Positions 33,461 through 44,788 of a stretch of DNA of 64,000 nucleotides are shown piece by piece. The position numbers and the translations under genes are program-made. The DNA comes from Begonia masoniana (lineage: Eukaryota; Streptophyta; Magnoliopsida; Cucurbitales; Begoniaceae). The stretch is from assembly GCA_022432975.1 (NCBI GenBank), contig CM039516.1, positions 29,838,051-29,902,050 of the forward strand, read 5' to 3'. A model generated the notes under the pieces. The model did not search any database and was not told the origin of the DNA. It worked only from the letters and a program-made list of their open reading frames with translations. Numbering within the stretch: the stretch's first letter is position 1; each line of letters starts with the position of its first letter.

Positions 33461-35011
33461 TCAGTTTTATTTCTGCCCTCTTGTTGACTTTGTTCAGCGG
33501 CAGACGAGTTTGACTTTTGCAACTTTCAAAGTGTTTCGCGATTTAAACCTTATTTCTTTTGGCCGAATGTTCCCTAACATCTCAATTGATTATTCAAACA
33601 TTGTTCTATAGTTTTGTTTAACTCTATTTTTGTTCAAATGATTTCCGCTGCAAGTATTTAAACGTTTTGAAGTTTTAGAAAAATGTCAAATTTAGATTTT
33701 TGAGCGAAATTTTTAATTTGGTTCAAAGTTTCTTAGTCAAGTTCAAGTTTATGAGTAACAAACTGGGTTCAGAAAACTCGAGGCGTTACATGTATATCTC
33801 TTCTTAAAAATCTTTCAAGTGGAAATATCTGGTCTTCTTTCTCCACTCCTTATTCTCATCTTCTGATCTTTTCAATTTAATGAATTCATATTTCACCTAG
33901 TGATGTGGTCCTTTACTTCTTTCATTAATTTTTCTCTCACCTAAAGATACCATTTGAAGAAGTTCCAAAACTTGTGACTGCATGCAGAGTATTTATTTAG
34001 AAAGGATATGCATTTATTGCTTTAAATCAGGTTAACCTCATGCTTATTGGCTTTCTCATAGCCTTTACTCAGGTGGTTCTTATTAGTCTCGTAGGACTAT
34101 CTGCTTCAGAGGCTTCTACCAATGTTTTTACATATACTTTGCAGGTTGTTTCCTTAGTTGTGACACAATTCCGTTCTTATCTGTCAAGGGCACTGATTTT
34201 GACAAACAGGTTATTAATGGATGTTTAATATTAATTAACTTACATTTATTTTCAGTTTTTGTAGATTACATTGCAGAGAGACACTCAGATAATTGACAAG
34301 CTTCAATTTCTTTATGTATAAAATGGGACTTGAGTTTCAGTAAGGAGCTTTAACATAATTTAGTCTTAGTCACTTGTAAGAATGCCCCTTCTCAGACTCG
34401 CTGAAGAGGACAAAATGTTATTTCTTGTTTTTTAGTGTATTGCATTGTACTGGTTCCTGTTGTTAATGCAATTGATACGGTATTATCAGCTTTTTGACAA
34501 GTTTTTGTTGACCTAGAAGTTGCATTTTAAGCTTTGAAATCTTTGCAAGATCTTAAGCGTACAGATTTTGTTTTGATGTGAAACATCAGAAATTCAAAGT
34601 GATCCTTTTGGAAATTTTCAATTTTATTTTGTGTTTATAGCTGTCTTTCTAACTCTTGAAGAACATACTTGGGATCAGAAGTAGATTTTATTTTATTTTT
34701 TTTCATGCAGAAAACGGATATCTACCATAAGAGAGCAAGAAAAAGATCGTTGATCGTTTGACTCCTGTAAGTATTTGTTGTGAGCTTATAGTACGAGGAT
34801 TTGTAATCATAAAGGTAGTTGAGGTAGTTTAATGTTCTCTACATTGTGGAAGCCCTTTGCTCGAGCTACTTAGGTCCTGACTACTCTCAGGTACTTGAAG
34901 CTAATTTGTTTTTGAGGAGATTTACTGCATATGATTTTGCAAAAGCAGGATCAGGTAAAGGGGTGAAGATGGGGGACTTGGATATCAAAGTGGATGAGAT
35001 GGACATGTATC

Positions 35012-35135
35012 TGAAGAATAGAGACTCTGTATTTGATAATCTAATGCTTACAAAATTAGGGAAGGCAGTAAGAAGTCGATGCACAATTCAATAAACAAAG
35101 TAAACTAATCTACCCTTATATAATATATGCTAACA
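35012..35135 (-). repeat. Copia 3' LTR
   Basis: Direct repeat of 39137-39264; 124 bp. It borders the GTATC duplication and the polypurine tract. Confidence 0.93.
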
Positions 35136-35148
35136 TCCCCCTTCAAAC

Positions 35149-38100
35149 TCACGATGCAACAACGATAAGTATGGAGAGTTTGTCAGACAAAAAATGAAAA
35201 CGCGAAGCTGAGTGTGCCTTAGTAAACAAATCAGCAATCTGCAGAGAAGAAGGAACATAAGGCAAGGTGATGGTGCCAAGCTGAAGATGATGACGAGTGA
35301 CATGACAATCAATCTCAATATGCTTGGTTCGCTCATGAAACAGTGAATTACGCGCAATCTGAATAGCACTCTGATTGTCACAATATAACGGAGTTGGATG
35401 ACGAAGATGAACACCCATGTCTGCAAGTAACCAACGTAACCAAACAATTTCACAAGTAGTCGAGGCCATGGCACGATACTCAGCTTCTGTAGAAGACCGA
35501 AAAATAACATCTTGTTTCTTACTTTTCCAAGAAATAAGTGAATCACCAAGGAAAATACAAAATCCAGTGGTAGATTTGCGATGGTAGGATCACCAGCCCA
35601 ATCAGCATCAGAGTATGCACGCAAGTCAAAACATGACATAGAAGGGAACAAGAGACTCTGAAACTGAGTGCCTCGAAGATACCTGAGAATACGAAGAACA
35701 GCAGCCCAATGAACAGTAGTAGGAGCAGTAACAAACTGACTAACCACATGAACAACATTCGCAATATCTGGACGAGTCACAGTAAGATAAACCAAGCTGC
35801 CAACAACAGTACGATATAAACCAGGATCCGACAAAGGAAGACCATCCGACAAAGAATATCGGGCATTAGTCTCAAGAGGAGTATCAGCAATCCTGTTGTC
35901 AGAGAGATGTGCACGCTCAAACAGATCAGCTATGTACTTTGATTGAGATAAGAGATAACCTTTTGGGGAATAAGCGACCTCAATGCCCAGAAAGTAACGT
36001 AGTAAACCCAAGTCTTTCATAGCAAAATAACTAGTCAATTCAGACTTTAAAGATTCAATCTCATCACAATCATCACCAGTAATGATCATGTCATCGACAT
36101 ATAAGAATAACAAAATCCGACCAGCACTTATATGCCTTACAAACAATGTGGAATCATGATGACTATGACGAAAACCAAGCGAAGTGATCACTGTAGAGAA
36201 CTTCTCAAACCAAGCACGAGGTGCTTGTTTGAGACCATAAAGAGCCTTACGAAGCCAACAAACTTCACCGGGTTTGTGGGCGACACCAGGAGGAGGCATC
36301 ATATAAACTTCTTCATTAAGATCACCATTCAAGAAGGCATTTTTGACATCCATTTGAAATATTCTCCATCGACGAATAGAGGCAACCGCAATCATAGTAC
36401 GAACAGTCGTCATCTTTGCAACAGGGGCAAATGTTTCTTCATAATCCATGCCATACTCTTGGGAGTAACCCTTAGCAACAAGTCGGGCCTTGTATCGTTC
36501 AATAGAACCATCTGACTTTGTTTTAATCTTGTAAACCCAACGAGAGCCAATAGTACGTTTTCCCGATGGCAACGGTACCAAATCCCATGTGTGAGTCTGA
36601 TGAAGAGCAGTAAGTTCCTCAGCCATAGCATTTTGCCAAAATGGGTCACAGACAGCCTCTTTATAGGACAAAGGCTCAGAAAGACAATGAACAGAAGCAA
36701 CAAATGAAGCGAAAGAACTAGAATATGAAGAGTAAGCAAAATCGGGTTGCTTAGTAGACTTACGTGGTCGAGTGGACTGACGAAGTGGAGGAACATCCGC
36801 AATCTCAGAAGGTGATTGAATGGTCGTAGGAGTAGTAGAAGGGGAGGTAGATATCTCGGGAATCAAAGTATCAGACTCTGTCGATCTATCAGTAGAAACA
36901 ACTGGAATTGTGGATGTAGCGTCATCAGTCCCAATATCAAAGGGGTCAATATGAATGAGATCTGACTGTGTCATATGATGTGAACTAGTAGGAATAGAGA
37001 AGAAGAGAATATGCTCTAAAAACACAACATGACGAGACACATACAATTTATGACTAACCGGATCAAAACAACGATATCCCTTCTAACCAACACCATAACC
37101 TAGAAAAACACACATGGCAGACCGAGATGACAATTTATGACGCTCGACATGCGGTTGAAGAACAAAACAAGTACAACCAAAGACTCGCAAAGAGGAATAA
37201 TCAGGCGCATGCCCATACAACTTTTTAAATGGGGACAAACCCGAATTATGAAAGGTTAGAATTCTATTGATCACATAAACAGCAGTAAGAATCGCTTCCC
37301 CCCAAAATTCACTAGGAACATCGGCTGACAATAAGAATGAACGGGCTGTTTCAACAAGATGCCGATGTTTCCTTTCAGCAACTCCATTTTGTTGAGGAGT
37401 GTCAGTACATGATGTTTGAAGTATAGTCCCATCAGAAGCAAGTAAATGGGAAAAAGCGTTAGAAGTATATTCACCCCCTAAATCACAACGAAAACATTTG
37501 ATGACGGCTGAATGTTGTGTTTTTACAAGAGCCCTAAAGTTGCTGAAAATGGTAAGATAATCAGATCTACGTTTCATAAAGTAAACCCAAGTATAACAAG
37601 TGCAATCATCAACAAACGAAACATAATATATTGAACCCCCTTTTGTTTGCACAGGAGAGGGTCCCCAGACATCAGAATGCACAAGATCGAAAGGAGCAAA
37701 AGAAGAAGAAGTACTCTTATAAAAAGGTAAGGCTGAAAATTTTGCAAGTTTACAACCACTACAATCAGAAATGTCATGATTATCCAAGTGTCCTAATGCT
37801 CCTGTAGACACTAAAAACTGTAAACGAGACGCTGAAATATTACCTAAACGAGAATGCCATAGATAAAAATCAGAAGATGAACGACTCAAATGAAAAGAAG
37901 ACAAATCCACACTAGAAGCAGCAATATCTGATACTTTAAGTTGATCCAAAACATAGAGTCCCCCCTGCCTACGGCCTGTCCCAATCACTTTCTGAGAATG
38001 CGGATCCTTTACAGAACAAGTGGATGAAGAAAATGAGACTAAATATCCAGACTCGCATAATTGACTAACAGAAATAAGACTAAGAGTAAGACTATGAATA

Positions 38101-38534
38101 TAATAAACATCAGAAAGAGACATAAGAGATGTAGCAATGGAACCAACACCTACTAATGGCATAGGAGTGCCATCAGCTGTCATAATTGACACTGAAAAAT
38201 TAGAAGACAAAGAAACAAAAGAAGACAAATGGGGAGACATATGATGAGAGGCACCTAAATCCAATACCCATAACGAAGAAAATATACCTGAGGAACCAGA
38301 CGAGGACAAGCCTTTATGAGAGGCGGCTGACATAGCATGAGAGACCTTAGAATTCGACCTATTTTGGAACCACTGAAGAGAATCATCCTTACGACCAAAC
38401 ATCGCAACCGAAGCACAGAATTCACAATCAATCCTACTGAAAAAAAAAACAGCCGAAACCAATCCAAGAAATGCAAGCCAAGAACAGAGAGAGCAAGCAC
38501 AAATCCAATCAAATTTTACGTTTGTCCAGTCCAA
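35149..38534 (-). pseudogene. Copia pol polyprotein, disrupted
   Basis: Minus strand, in order: protease with LDLGASHHMS where copia proteases have D-S-G (Ser to Leu, one C-to-T change); pre-integrase HSRLGNISASRL; integrase with FDLVHSDVWGP, DLGGEYTS and DTPQQNGVAERKHRHL (D,D,E); TAG at 37083-37085 within GYGVG*KGYRCF; RT with [24 protein letters not shown] and FLYVDDMIITG; RNase H with YSDADWAGDPT, then a one-base deletion near 35580 moves the rest (RKSTTGFCIFLG, SSTEAEYRAMA, ADLFTKAH) to another frame ending at 35149. The initiator is uncertain because the gag part is deleted. Confidence 0.92.
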
Positions 38535-39124
38535 AACACCAAAAGTTGTAATCTCTCATGGACAATTTATCAAACCATTGTAGTGCATCACGTCTAAATA
38601 AGCAAGTTTCAGAGGGTCTGATTAAATCTTTGAACACAACATTCCAATAAGCTCTGTTTACAAAGATAAAATCAAACTAGCAAGTTTCTCAAAGTTTCTT
38701 CCTCACGTCCAATTTCTACAGCCCAATCACACTAAACATTTCTCAACCAAAAGCCCATTCACCATCAAGCACTGTGAAGATTAAACCCAGACAAAAAATC
38801 CAAGAGCAACCACACAAATCATAAAAGAAAATACCTCCAAGCCAGCAGCAAAATCAGCAAACTCTATCACAGTAACGAACCAAATTGATATATAAACCCC
38901 GAATCACCAACACCCAACTCGTAGTTGATTCCCCATTCAAGCAGACTAACCTCAAGAAGACAGAAGTGGGTTGCCAAAATCGCCAAACATTGCCGAACAG
39001 AGAGTTTCACCAAAAATCGCTGAACATCGCCGAACAGAGAGCGTCGCCGCTTCGCCGAACAGAGAGCTTCACCGCTTCGCCGAACAGAGAGCTTCGCCGC
39101 GAAAACCCTTGTCTCCGTTCGCCT

Positions 39125-39136
39125 GCTCTGATACCA
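39125..39136 (-). other. Copia primer binding site (tRNA-iMet)
   Basis: The minus strand reads TGGTATCAGAGC immediately after the 5' LTR. Confidence 0.92.
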
Positions 39137-39264
39137 TGAAGAAATAGAGACTCTGTATTTGATAATCTAATGCTTACAAAATTAGGGAAGGCAGTAAGAA
39201 GTCGATGCACAATTCAATGAACAAAGTAAAAGACTAATCTACCCTTATATAATATATGCTAACA
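39137..39264 (-). repeat. Copia 5' LTR
   Basis: 128 bp, partner of 35012-35135; followed by GTATC. Confidence 0.93.
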
Positions 39265-39397
39265 GTATCTAGATCTCCATCCTATTACAAATACATCCCC
39301 TTATACCGTAGTGGAAACAGTGTCTCTTGCTAAAGCAGCTATTCTCTTTCGCGACCTTGGCATACGTCACTTATTGGTGGTGCCAAAAAAACAAGGG

Positions 39398-40076
39398 GTA
39401 AGACCTTCTTATCTTCTCTTTAGTAGAATAAATGGTTACACCATGCATGCTGGAGAAAGTGCTTTGAGAAGAGTGATAATGGGTAGACACATTTTACTGC
39501 CTTTTTTTTATCGAGACGATGACATGAAAACAAACAATTAGTCAAATATTTTTATCATTTTATTTAACGATTAAAAGTTGACACCTTACTATTTTGATTG
39601 ATAAAGTGAAAGAAAAATGTATTTTTTTGCTAAATTAATTTTCAAAAGGTCATGCATGTTATTATAGTTCACGACTGCAGTATTATTACTCGTCCATTGT
39701 AGTAGTCTTTTGCATTGAAAAATGATCTTATTTACTTGAACTATAAATCTTATTCTATTCTGTGAACTTAGATTTGTTCTTTCTTCACTACGTGCATGAC
39801 TTTAAAAAATTAAATTAAATTAAAAATGTAATTCCTTCTCTAAAACTATTTGTTGATCCACGCATAAGTTTGCAATGTAATTATATAAATAAAATTTTTT
39901 TGAAGAAGGGTACCTCAATGGATGTTAAGTTTCCACACGAATCATTTAGTTTATAAAGTATATTTATTAGTAATATATGACATTACTTTAAACTATTGTT
40001 AGGTATATGTTAATGTATTTTATAAAACATATAACATTAATATTATGTGTAATAGATATATTGACTTTATGAATAT
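39398..40076. other. AT-rich DNA, possibly residual CLC intron
   Basis: Begins with the GTAAGA donor of the CLC exon. No further CLC exon, RNA gene or repeat boundary recognised. Confidence 0.4.
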
Positions 40077-40260
40077 TGTAATGATCCACCCCCTCTACCG
40101 AGGTCTAGCCGTCACTCATGACTTTCTTCCCACCTGGTTGAGGAGTTTTTTTTTTCCTTCTCCACCATTCGAACCCAGGACTTCCAAGCTATTAAGTTCA
40201 TGGACTACAAGTGTGAGTACCACTTGAGCTAGACCTCGATAGAAGGGGTGGGTCGTTATA
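40077..40260. mobile_element. MITE-like element with about 30-bp inverted ends
   Basis: The left end TGTAATGATCCACCCCCTCT with ACCGAGGTCTAG pairs with the right end CTAGACCTCGATAGAAGGGG with TGGGTCGTTATA. It is about 184 bp and non-coding. Related left ends recur at about 40280 and 40690 (TGTAACTGTCCATCCC, TGTAATGACTCACCCC), so this is a clustered small repeat family. No target duplication was confirmed. Confidence 0.65.
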
Positions 40261-40399
40261 GAAAAATGCACATTTTTCTGTAACTGTCCATCCCTTCAAC
40301 CGAGGCCCGACCGTGCAGTATCCTACACCCACCAGTCCAGCTCCATCTACTGGGTATTGAACTGTACTCGTTATCTTTTCCTCCATGATGAAAAATTTC

Positions 40400-40560
40400 A
40401 TGTCTTCCCTAGCTCGAATCTAGGACCTCCAGGTTTAAGTACCATGAGACATGTGAGCTGGTACCACTTGAGCTACTAGCCCAAGTGGTACCAGTGATGT
40501 GCTCTCTTGGCCTATGTTGACTGGAGGCCTAAGTTCGAATCACTAGGGAGGCATAAAACT
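40400..40560. repeat. Head-to-head tRNA-like (SINE-type) promoter sequences
   Basis: The plus strand from about 40481 has an A-box-like TAGCCCAAGTGGTACC and, about 55 bp later, a B-box-like AGTTCGAATCAC. The minus strand from about 40478 has TAGCTCAAGTGGTACC with AGATTCGAGCTAG. The two share the central AGCTACTAGC, giving an inverted pair. These resemble pol III promoters of tRNA-derived SINEs; no cloverleaf was found. Confidence 0.55.
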
Positions 40561-40841
40561 CCTTGCTAGGAAGGAGAAGTTCATGAGTTTGGGTCGGGCC
40601 GATAGCAGTGCGTCCTCAGGCTCTGAGCTCAGCCGATGGCAGTGCATTCGCTGGTTGGGGGTCTTTACAAAAAAGACGTCTTTTTCTGTAATGACTCACC
40701 CCCTCTACCGAGGTCCGACCGTCACTCATAATCTTCTCTCCACCTAGTTGAGGAATCTTTCTCAACACTCCAATCCAGAACCTCCAAGCTTAAATACTAT
40801 AGGACATGTGAGCTGTTACCACTTGAGTTAATAGTCATATG

Positions 40842-42089
40842 TGTAGGATCGGATTTGTCTAAGAGGGGGGTGAATTAGACTTTTTAAAACTTAATTTTAT
40901 AATCTATAATAATTTCTCTCGTGTTTTGATTTAATGCTAACATCAAGCAAATAAATAAAGTATAGAGTGAGAGAGAAATTAACACAAGAGTTTTAACGTG
41001 GTTCGGCTCAACCCAGCCTACGTCCACGCTTCAAGGTTCACCCCTTGAAGATCCTTAACCTTCTCTTCGAGAAAAACCAGATCGGAATTTCGGGCTCCGA
41101 TCAACTGCCTTTACAACTCAGGATTAAACTTCACGGGCGTCAATCCACTGCCTTAACAAGAATGTTGAGTTTGTAAAATATTAAGCTCACACTACAATCT
41201 CACAAGATGAATCTCAAGTTAGGATTTGAGAGATGTAGAGAAAAATACAGAGAGAGTTTTTCTTTCGCAGCTAGGGCTCAGAATTCCAATTGGCAAAAGT
41301 TCTTTCTTCGTGCTCTGAGCTCGGCTTAAATACTCTGTATATTTTTCTTCACAGAATTGAATGCTTCTTTCTTCAAATGGATAAAAGTTACCGTTGGGAA
41401 GCATCCGTACTGTAGCAGATATCCGTTGCATTTAGAGTCGCTGTTCGTCGTCGCCATTAAAAGTCTGGAGTTAATGCTGAAAACGACGTCACTGTAGCTT
41501 CGCGGCTAACTTTGAATTCTGGCGGAAGATTACCGGAAGATGCTACAAATATCATCGGCAGATGTATCTTCAGACTCGATCGGCAGTTGCAGCATATAAG
41601 TGCTTTGACACGTCATCGGCATCTGTCTTCAGAAACAGCTATCGGCAGAAGCTTCTATTTTATTATATATATAGTCATCGGTAGAAGCATATTAACACGT
41701 CATCGGAACAAGTAGCTTCAAACGCCATCGGTACAAGGAACTTCTCTTCTCTGTCTTGTAACGATCGGCATAAGAACAGCTTGACACGTCATCGGCAGAT
41801 GAAACATATAGGCGCTGAGTACATCATCGGCAGATGTGGCTTGAAAACTCAATCGGCAGAAGCCTTCTGTTCTTTGTCGTGTAGCTATCGGTATATCCAA
41901 GCCTGTTTTACTATTTAGCTCTGTATACTCAAACCGATTCATTAGTCAACTAAAATACCCTTTTCAAGGGTATTTCCAAATAAACTCATATTTATAATTC
42001 TCATTAAGTACACATAATCAAATTGAATATTTAATACACACAGACATCATCAAAAACAAATTATGACTTAAACACTCTCTAAGTCAACA
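40842..42089 (-). repeat. SIRE 3' LTR
   Basis: 1248 bp; on the minus strand starts TGTTGACTTAGAG and ends CCGATCCTACA. Compared with the 5' LTR it lacks 162 bp (51255-51425 region) within the ATCGGCAGA-motif cluster; the deletion lies between similar motif copies, suggesting slippage or recombination. Confidence 0.95.
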
Positions 42090-42415
42090 ATCTCCCCCTT
42101 TTTGATGATGACAATCTGAATTTGATTAATTTAAAATACTCCCCCATAATTCTAGCTGCTCCCCCATAGTATATGCATTTTATTCATTTAACCATACAGA
42201 GCAAACATGTACCCAAAAAAAGATATCCAGAATGCTAACTAAGTCAGATTCAATCATCAAATACACTATTCTCCCCCATTGACATTATCAAAAACACTCA
42301 GTGAGACAGCAAAAGAAGCAAGTAGACAATAATAACATTGAAGGAAGAACCAAAAATTACTATCCATTTAAGAGAAAGTGTGCACAAAAAAAATAGGTAC
42401 AAAAGACTAGCGAAT

Positions 42416-44788
42416 TCATTTAAGAGTCCTAAACCACTTCCACAACTCAAAGATAAGTGAGGTCGGGACATCAGTAGCCTGTGTGGAAGTAGAAGCTGAA
42501 GGAACTGGAGGAGCCGGGAGAGCCAACCGGGAAGGAGGAGGAATATAATGGAGCTGAATGAGCCGGAGAAGTTCCTCCATAGACAAACAAGGAGGTGGCT
42601 CGATGGGGCTGGGTAGCATGACCAACTCCATACACGTAGAATGAGGCACAGGGTCATCAACAGCCATTGGACTGATTGGTGCATCAAGAGACAGAGGAGC
42701 AGGAGCAGTAGAAACTGTAGGAAGTGTGAACTGGAGCTCAGCTTCATGAATATCCAGGGACATGAAGCGCACATCTTCAACCACTGCAGGTCGGGAGAAA
42801 GGTAGAAACAAATCCTCAAAACAAGCCTCTGAGACACTGACAGAGCATGAAGATTCGGGTTCAGGTTCAGGGGTTAATGCATCAATGGAGGATTGGAGTT
42901 TCTCAATTTCCCTGACAACCATGCGCCTATTAGCATCCACTTTCTGAGACACCAAACCAAGACCAGTATCTAAGTCAGTGGACAAGTCTTTGTGATTCTT
43001 GACAAGTTTGGCATCCAGAGACTGTTCAACCCGACTTTCAATGGTACTGATAGCAGACTCAATGCGGTCAATAGAGGCCTTCAGCTCAGTGTATTGGGCC
43101 TCAGTTAAGGAGGATCTCCTATGATATGTTAGGGGAGGTGAAGGAGTAACTGTTGGAACTAGGACAGTTGAGACTGGTAGAACTGTAAGATCATGATGGA
43201 TTGGAGAGAGGAGAGCTGGTGGTTGTTGAACTGGAGATGGTGGAGCTGATGAAGGCAATCGGATTGGTGATGGAGGTGGAGGAGTAGAGGGAGGTGTACT
43301 AGTGGGAGTGGCAGGGACTGGAGATGAAGGGGCTGGCGAAGACAGGTTGACTGGTGATGAAAGAGGTGAAGGAGGTTGGACTGGTGAGTGAGGAGCTAGA
43401 AACTCATGGATTGGAGATGAAGGTGTTGGTGAGGGCAGGTGGATTGGAGAGGGAGGTGCTGATGGAGACAGGTGAATTGGTGATTGGACTGAGAATGAAG
43501 CTGGAGGACCATATCTGATAATGGAAGAAATGGCCCGAAGGACAGGTGAAAAAGATGGAAGAGCAGGTTGAGAAGGCAGGATGAGAGAGGGTGGAGGTGA
43601 TGAAGGATTCTCTGGAATTTGAGAAGGCACAGGTGAGGGAACAGAGGTTGCCTCTGAGAGAGAAGCTGTAGAAGAAGAATCAGGCTTGCGCCTACGTTTC
43701 AGAGGAGGAGGTTCTAAGCTAGACTCCCTAGAATGAGAAGGGGAAATGGCAGAGTCAGGAAGACCTGAAACACCTCCTTCTTCAGCAGGTTCCTCTGGCA
43801 GGATAAGTTTCCTCTTACCGCGCCTAGACCCCGCTGGCAGGTTAAGTTTCTTCTGACCATGCCTGACAGGAGCTGCCTTCTTAGTCTTTTGCTTCGGTTT
43901 GTTCAGTTTGGGCTCTTCCTTTCGGACTAAATTAATTCCCATCTTGCTTAGAGTGATTTGGGAATAAAAATTTCCGTCCTTAAGTACCACAGGTTCAATC
44001 TCCTCAGGAAAAACAATTTCAAGCTTGACAAATAACCGCATGAGAAGTAAATTATACGGTAAGGAAGAAACCCGGGTGGAAACAGCAAGAATCATCCTTC
44101 TAACCACAATGTATCCTACATTGAAGGGAGTCTTGAAATAGAGTGCAAACAGAACAAATAGTTCCATTGCACTCACCTCATCATAATGTCCACCCTTGGG
44201 AACAATATTGAAATCAATCATATGACGAAGTAGTTTGGCTCTAGGGGTCAGATGTCTGCCTTTTAATTGATCATAGGTTTGGTTGGGGTCCAAGGCAATT
44301 TCTCTAAGAAACTGATGACTATCTTCTAATCCAAAGAAAGGTAGCTCAGGCCCTGTCACATACTTGTAAGGGTAGTTGTCCAAATGAGGAGCACCCAGAA
44401 GGGCATGGATGGATTTAGGAGTGATTTCTATGCGTTTGTTGTAAACATAGCTCGAAATGGAAGAAAAATCAGAGGCAAAACTAAGGTTTGCATAAAACAT
44501 CTTAATAGCTTCTGGGTAGTAGAAAGATTCGGTTTCAAAGAGACCTATTAATCCCAGATCTGTCAATGGTTCAATAATGTCCAATCCAGCTAGCTTTTCA
44601 AAGAAAATACCTTTACTAAGAATCAGTGACCTGTACTGATAATCATTGAGGTACTTTGCCTCAGCCGCTTGAGAGACAAAGTAGAAAGATGGCCACTCTG
44701 TTCCACGAGGAATCTCTCGAGCATAAACATTGACCTTCTTCTTTGCTGGTTTGGAAACGGCGCGAGATGATTGACCTTGAGATTCCAT
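42416..44788 (-). CDS. SIRE extra 3' ORF (plant transposon protein domain)
   Basis: From ATG 44788 (MESQGQSSRAVSKPAKKK) the frame runs about 790 codons to a stop at 42416. It has a basic N-terminus, a globular part of about 300 residues (EWPSFYFVSQAAEAKYL, LTPRAKLLRHMIDFNIVPKG, VGYIVVRRMI) similar to the domain found in the third ORF of SIRE-like elements and often annotated as putative plant transposon protein, a basic spacer, a long Pro/Ser-rich repeat region with SPIHLPSP-like units, and a C-terminal segment with a short helical stretch. Function is unknown; in related elements this position has been called envelope-like, but I see no convincing signal peptide or transmembrane helix. The frame is open upstream to 45109, in phase with pol. 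Confidence 0.8.
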   Translation of the reverse strand: MESQGQSSRAVSKPAKKKVNVYAREIPRGTEWPSFYFVSQAAEAKYLNDYQYRSLILSKGIFFEKLAGLDIIEPLTDLGLIGLFETESFYYPEAIKMFYANLSFASDFSSISSYVYNKRIEITPKSIHALLGAPHLDNYPYKYVTGPELPFFGLEDSHQFLREIALDPNQTYDQLKGRHLTPRAKLLRHMIDFNIVPKGGHYDEVSAMELFVLFALYFKTPFNVGYIVVRRMILAVSTRVSSLPYNLLLMRLFVKLEIVFPEEIEPVVLKDGNFYSQITLSKMGINLVRKEEPKLNKPKQKTKKAAPVRHGQKKLNLPAGSRRGKRKLILPEEPAEEGGVSGLPDSAISPSHSRESSLEPPPLKRRRKPDSSSTASLSEATSVPSPVPSQIPENPSSPPPSLILPSQPALPSFSPVLRAISSIIRYGPPASFSVQSPIHLSPSAPPSPIHLPSPTPSSPIHEFLAPHSPVQPPSPLSSPVNLSSPAPSSPVPATPTSTPPSTPPPPSPIRLPSSAPPSPVQQPPALLSPIHHDLTVLPVSTVLVPTVTPSPPLTYHRRSSLTEAQYTELKASIDRIESAISTIESRVEQSLDAKLVKNHKDLSTDLDTGLGLVSQKVDANRRMVVREIEKLQSSIDALTPEPEPESSCSVSVSEACFEDLFLPFSRPAVVEDVRFMSLDIHEAELQFTLPTVSTAPAPLSLDAPISPMAVDDPVPHSTCMELVMLPSPIEPPPCLSMEELLRLIQLHYIPPPSRLALPAPPVPSASTSTQATDVPTSLIFELWKWFRTLK

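Larger units (their letters stand above)
31610..33790 (+). mobile_element. Solo LTR (gypsy, Tekay-like), 2.18 kb, in PRIM2 intron
   Basis: It starts TGTAACACCCGATTTC and ends CTCGAGGCGTTACA, with a perfect 5-bp duplication TGTAT (31605-31609 and 33791-33795). It sits in the intron between the DAIFYK and PFEEVP exons of PRIM2. It contains CAGGTAAGT followed by TGCCTTCGGGCC, shared with the other two LTRs of this type, a 96-bp tandem duplication, and a cluster of ATCGG(T/C)AGA motifs at 33000-33460. The plant-style leader (CAGCTCAAGCTCATC, about 31820) fits the transcribed part of the LTR. No internal coding. Confidence 0.93.
27133..34890 (+). pseudogene. PRIM2: DNA primase large subunit (PRIM2) pseudogene, split by insertions
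   Basis: PRIM2 works with PRIM1 in DNA polymerase alpha-primase to make RNA primers. Recognised exons: 27133-27178 (MEIVRSQRRSS), 29916-29977 (GISDGLSRGKK), 30067-30170 (NDLWKANMKH, ISHFVLRLVYCRT), 30248-30329 (ELRKWFLSMETALFRYRF), 30415-30474 (FDLPYKAVSNAEF), 30698-30755 (KLSQVARSMNQPLP), 31317-31336 (DAIFYK), 33947-34030 (PFEEVPKLV), 34145-34209 (VVSLVVTQFRSYLSRALIL), 34711-34766 (STIREQEKDR) and 34843-34890 (VEALCSSYLGPDYSQ). Inactivating lesions: a gypsy insertion cutting off exon 1; TAG at 33998-34000; a 7-bp duplication TGATCGT at 34751-34757 giving a TGA; and an AC instead of AG acceptor before 34843. The C-terminal 4Fe-4S domain is absent: CLC-derived sequence follows. A 2.2-kb solo LTR fills one intron. 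Confidence 0.92.
35012..39264 (-). mobile_element. Ty1/copia retrotransposon, 4.25 kb, gag-deleted
   Basis: Short LTRs at 35012-35135 and 39137-39264 are nearly identical (one substitution and two small indels seen), minus-strand start TGTTAGCATATATT and end TCTTCA. The target duplication is GTATC (35007-35011 and 39265-39269). The primer binding site TGGTATCAGAGC is at 39136-39125 and the polypurine tract GAAGGGGGA abuts the 3' LTR at 35136-35144. Protease, integrase, RT and RNase H are present in order, but no gag is recognisable between 38400 and 39124, so it is non-autonomous as well as mutated. It sits in a CLC exon. Confidence 0.95.
34897..39397 (+). pseudogene. CLC chloride channel fragment split by a copia element
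   Basis: Exon sequence 34897-35011 reads FLRRFTAYDFAKAGSGKG and KVDEMDMYL and resumes after the copia insertion at about 39270 as DLHPITNTSPYTVVETVSL and LFRDLGIRHLLVVPK, ending at a GTAAGA donor (39398). It matches the region entering the second CBS domain of plant CLC-type anion channels/transporters (tonoplast or Golgi membrane). If the copia and one GTATC are ignored the frame is continuous across the insertion. The channel's membrane part is absent and it is joined directly to the last PRIM2 exon, so the join of two unrelated genes precedes the copia insertion. Confidence 0.85.

Noticed and set aside
36132..36515. 127-codon plus-strand frame inside the copia element
   Set aside because: It is the antisense shadow of conserved reverse transcriptase.
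40470..40560. Possible tRNA gene from A/B-box-like sequence
   Set aside because: No acceptor stem or cloverleaf could be drawn; it fits SINE-type repeats better.
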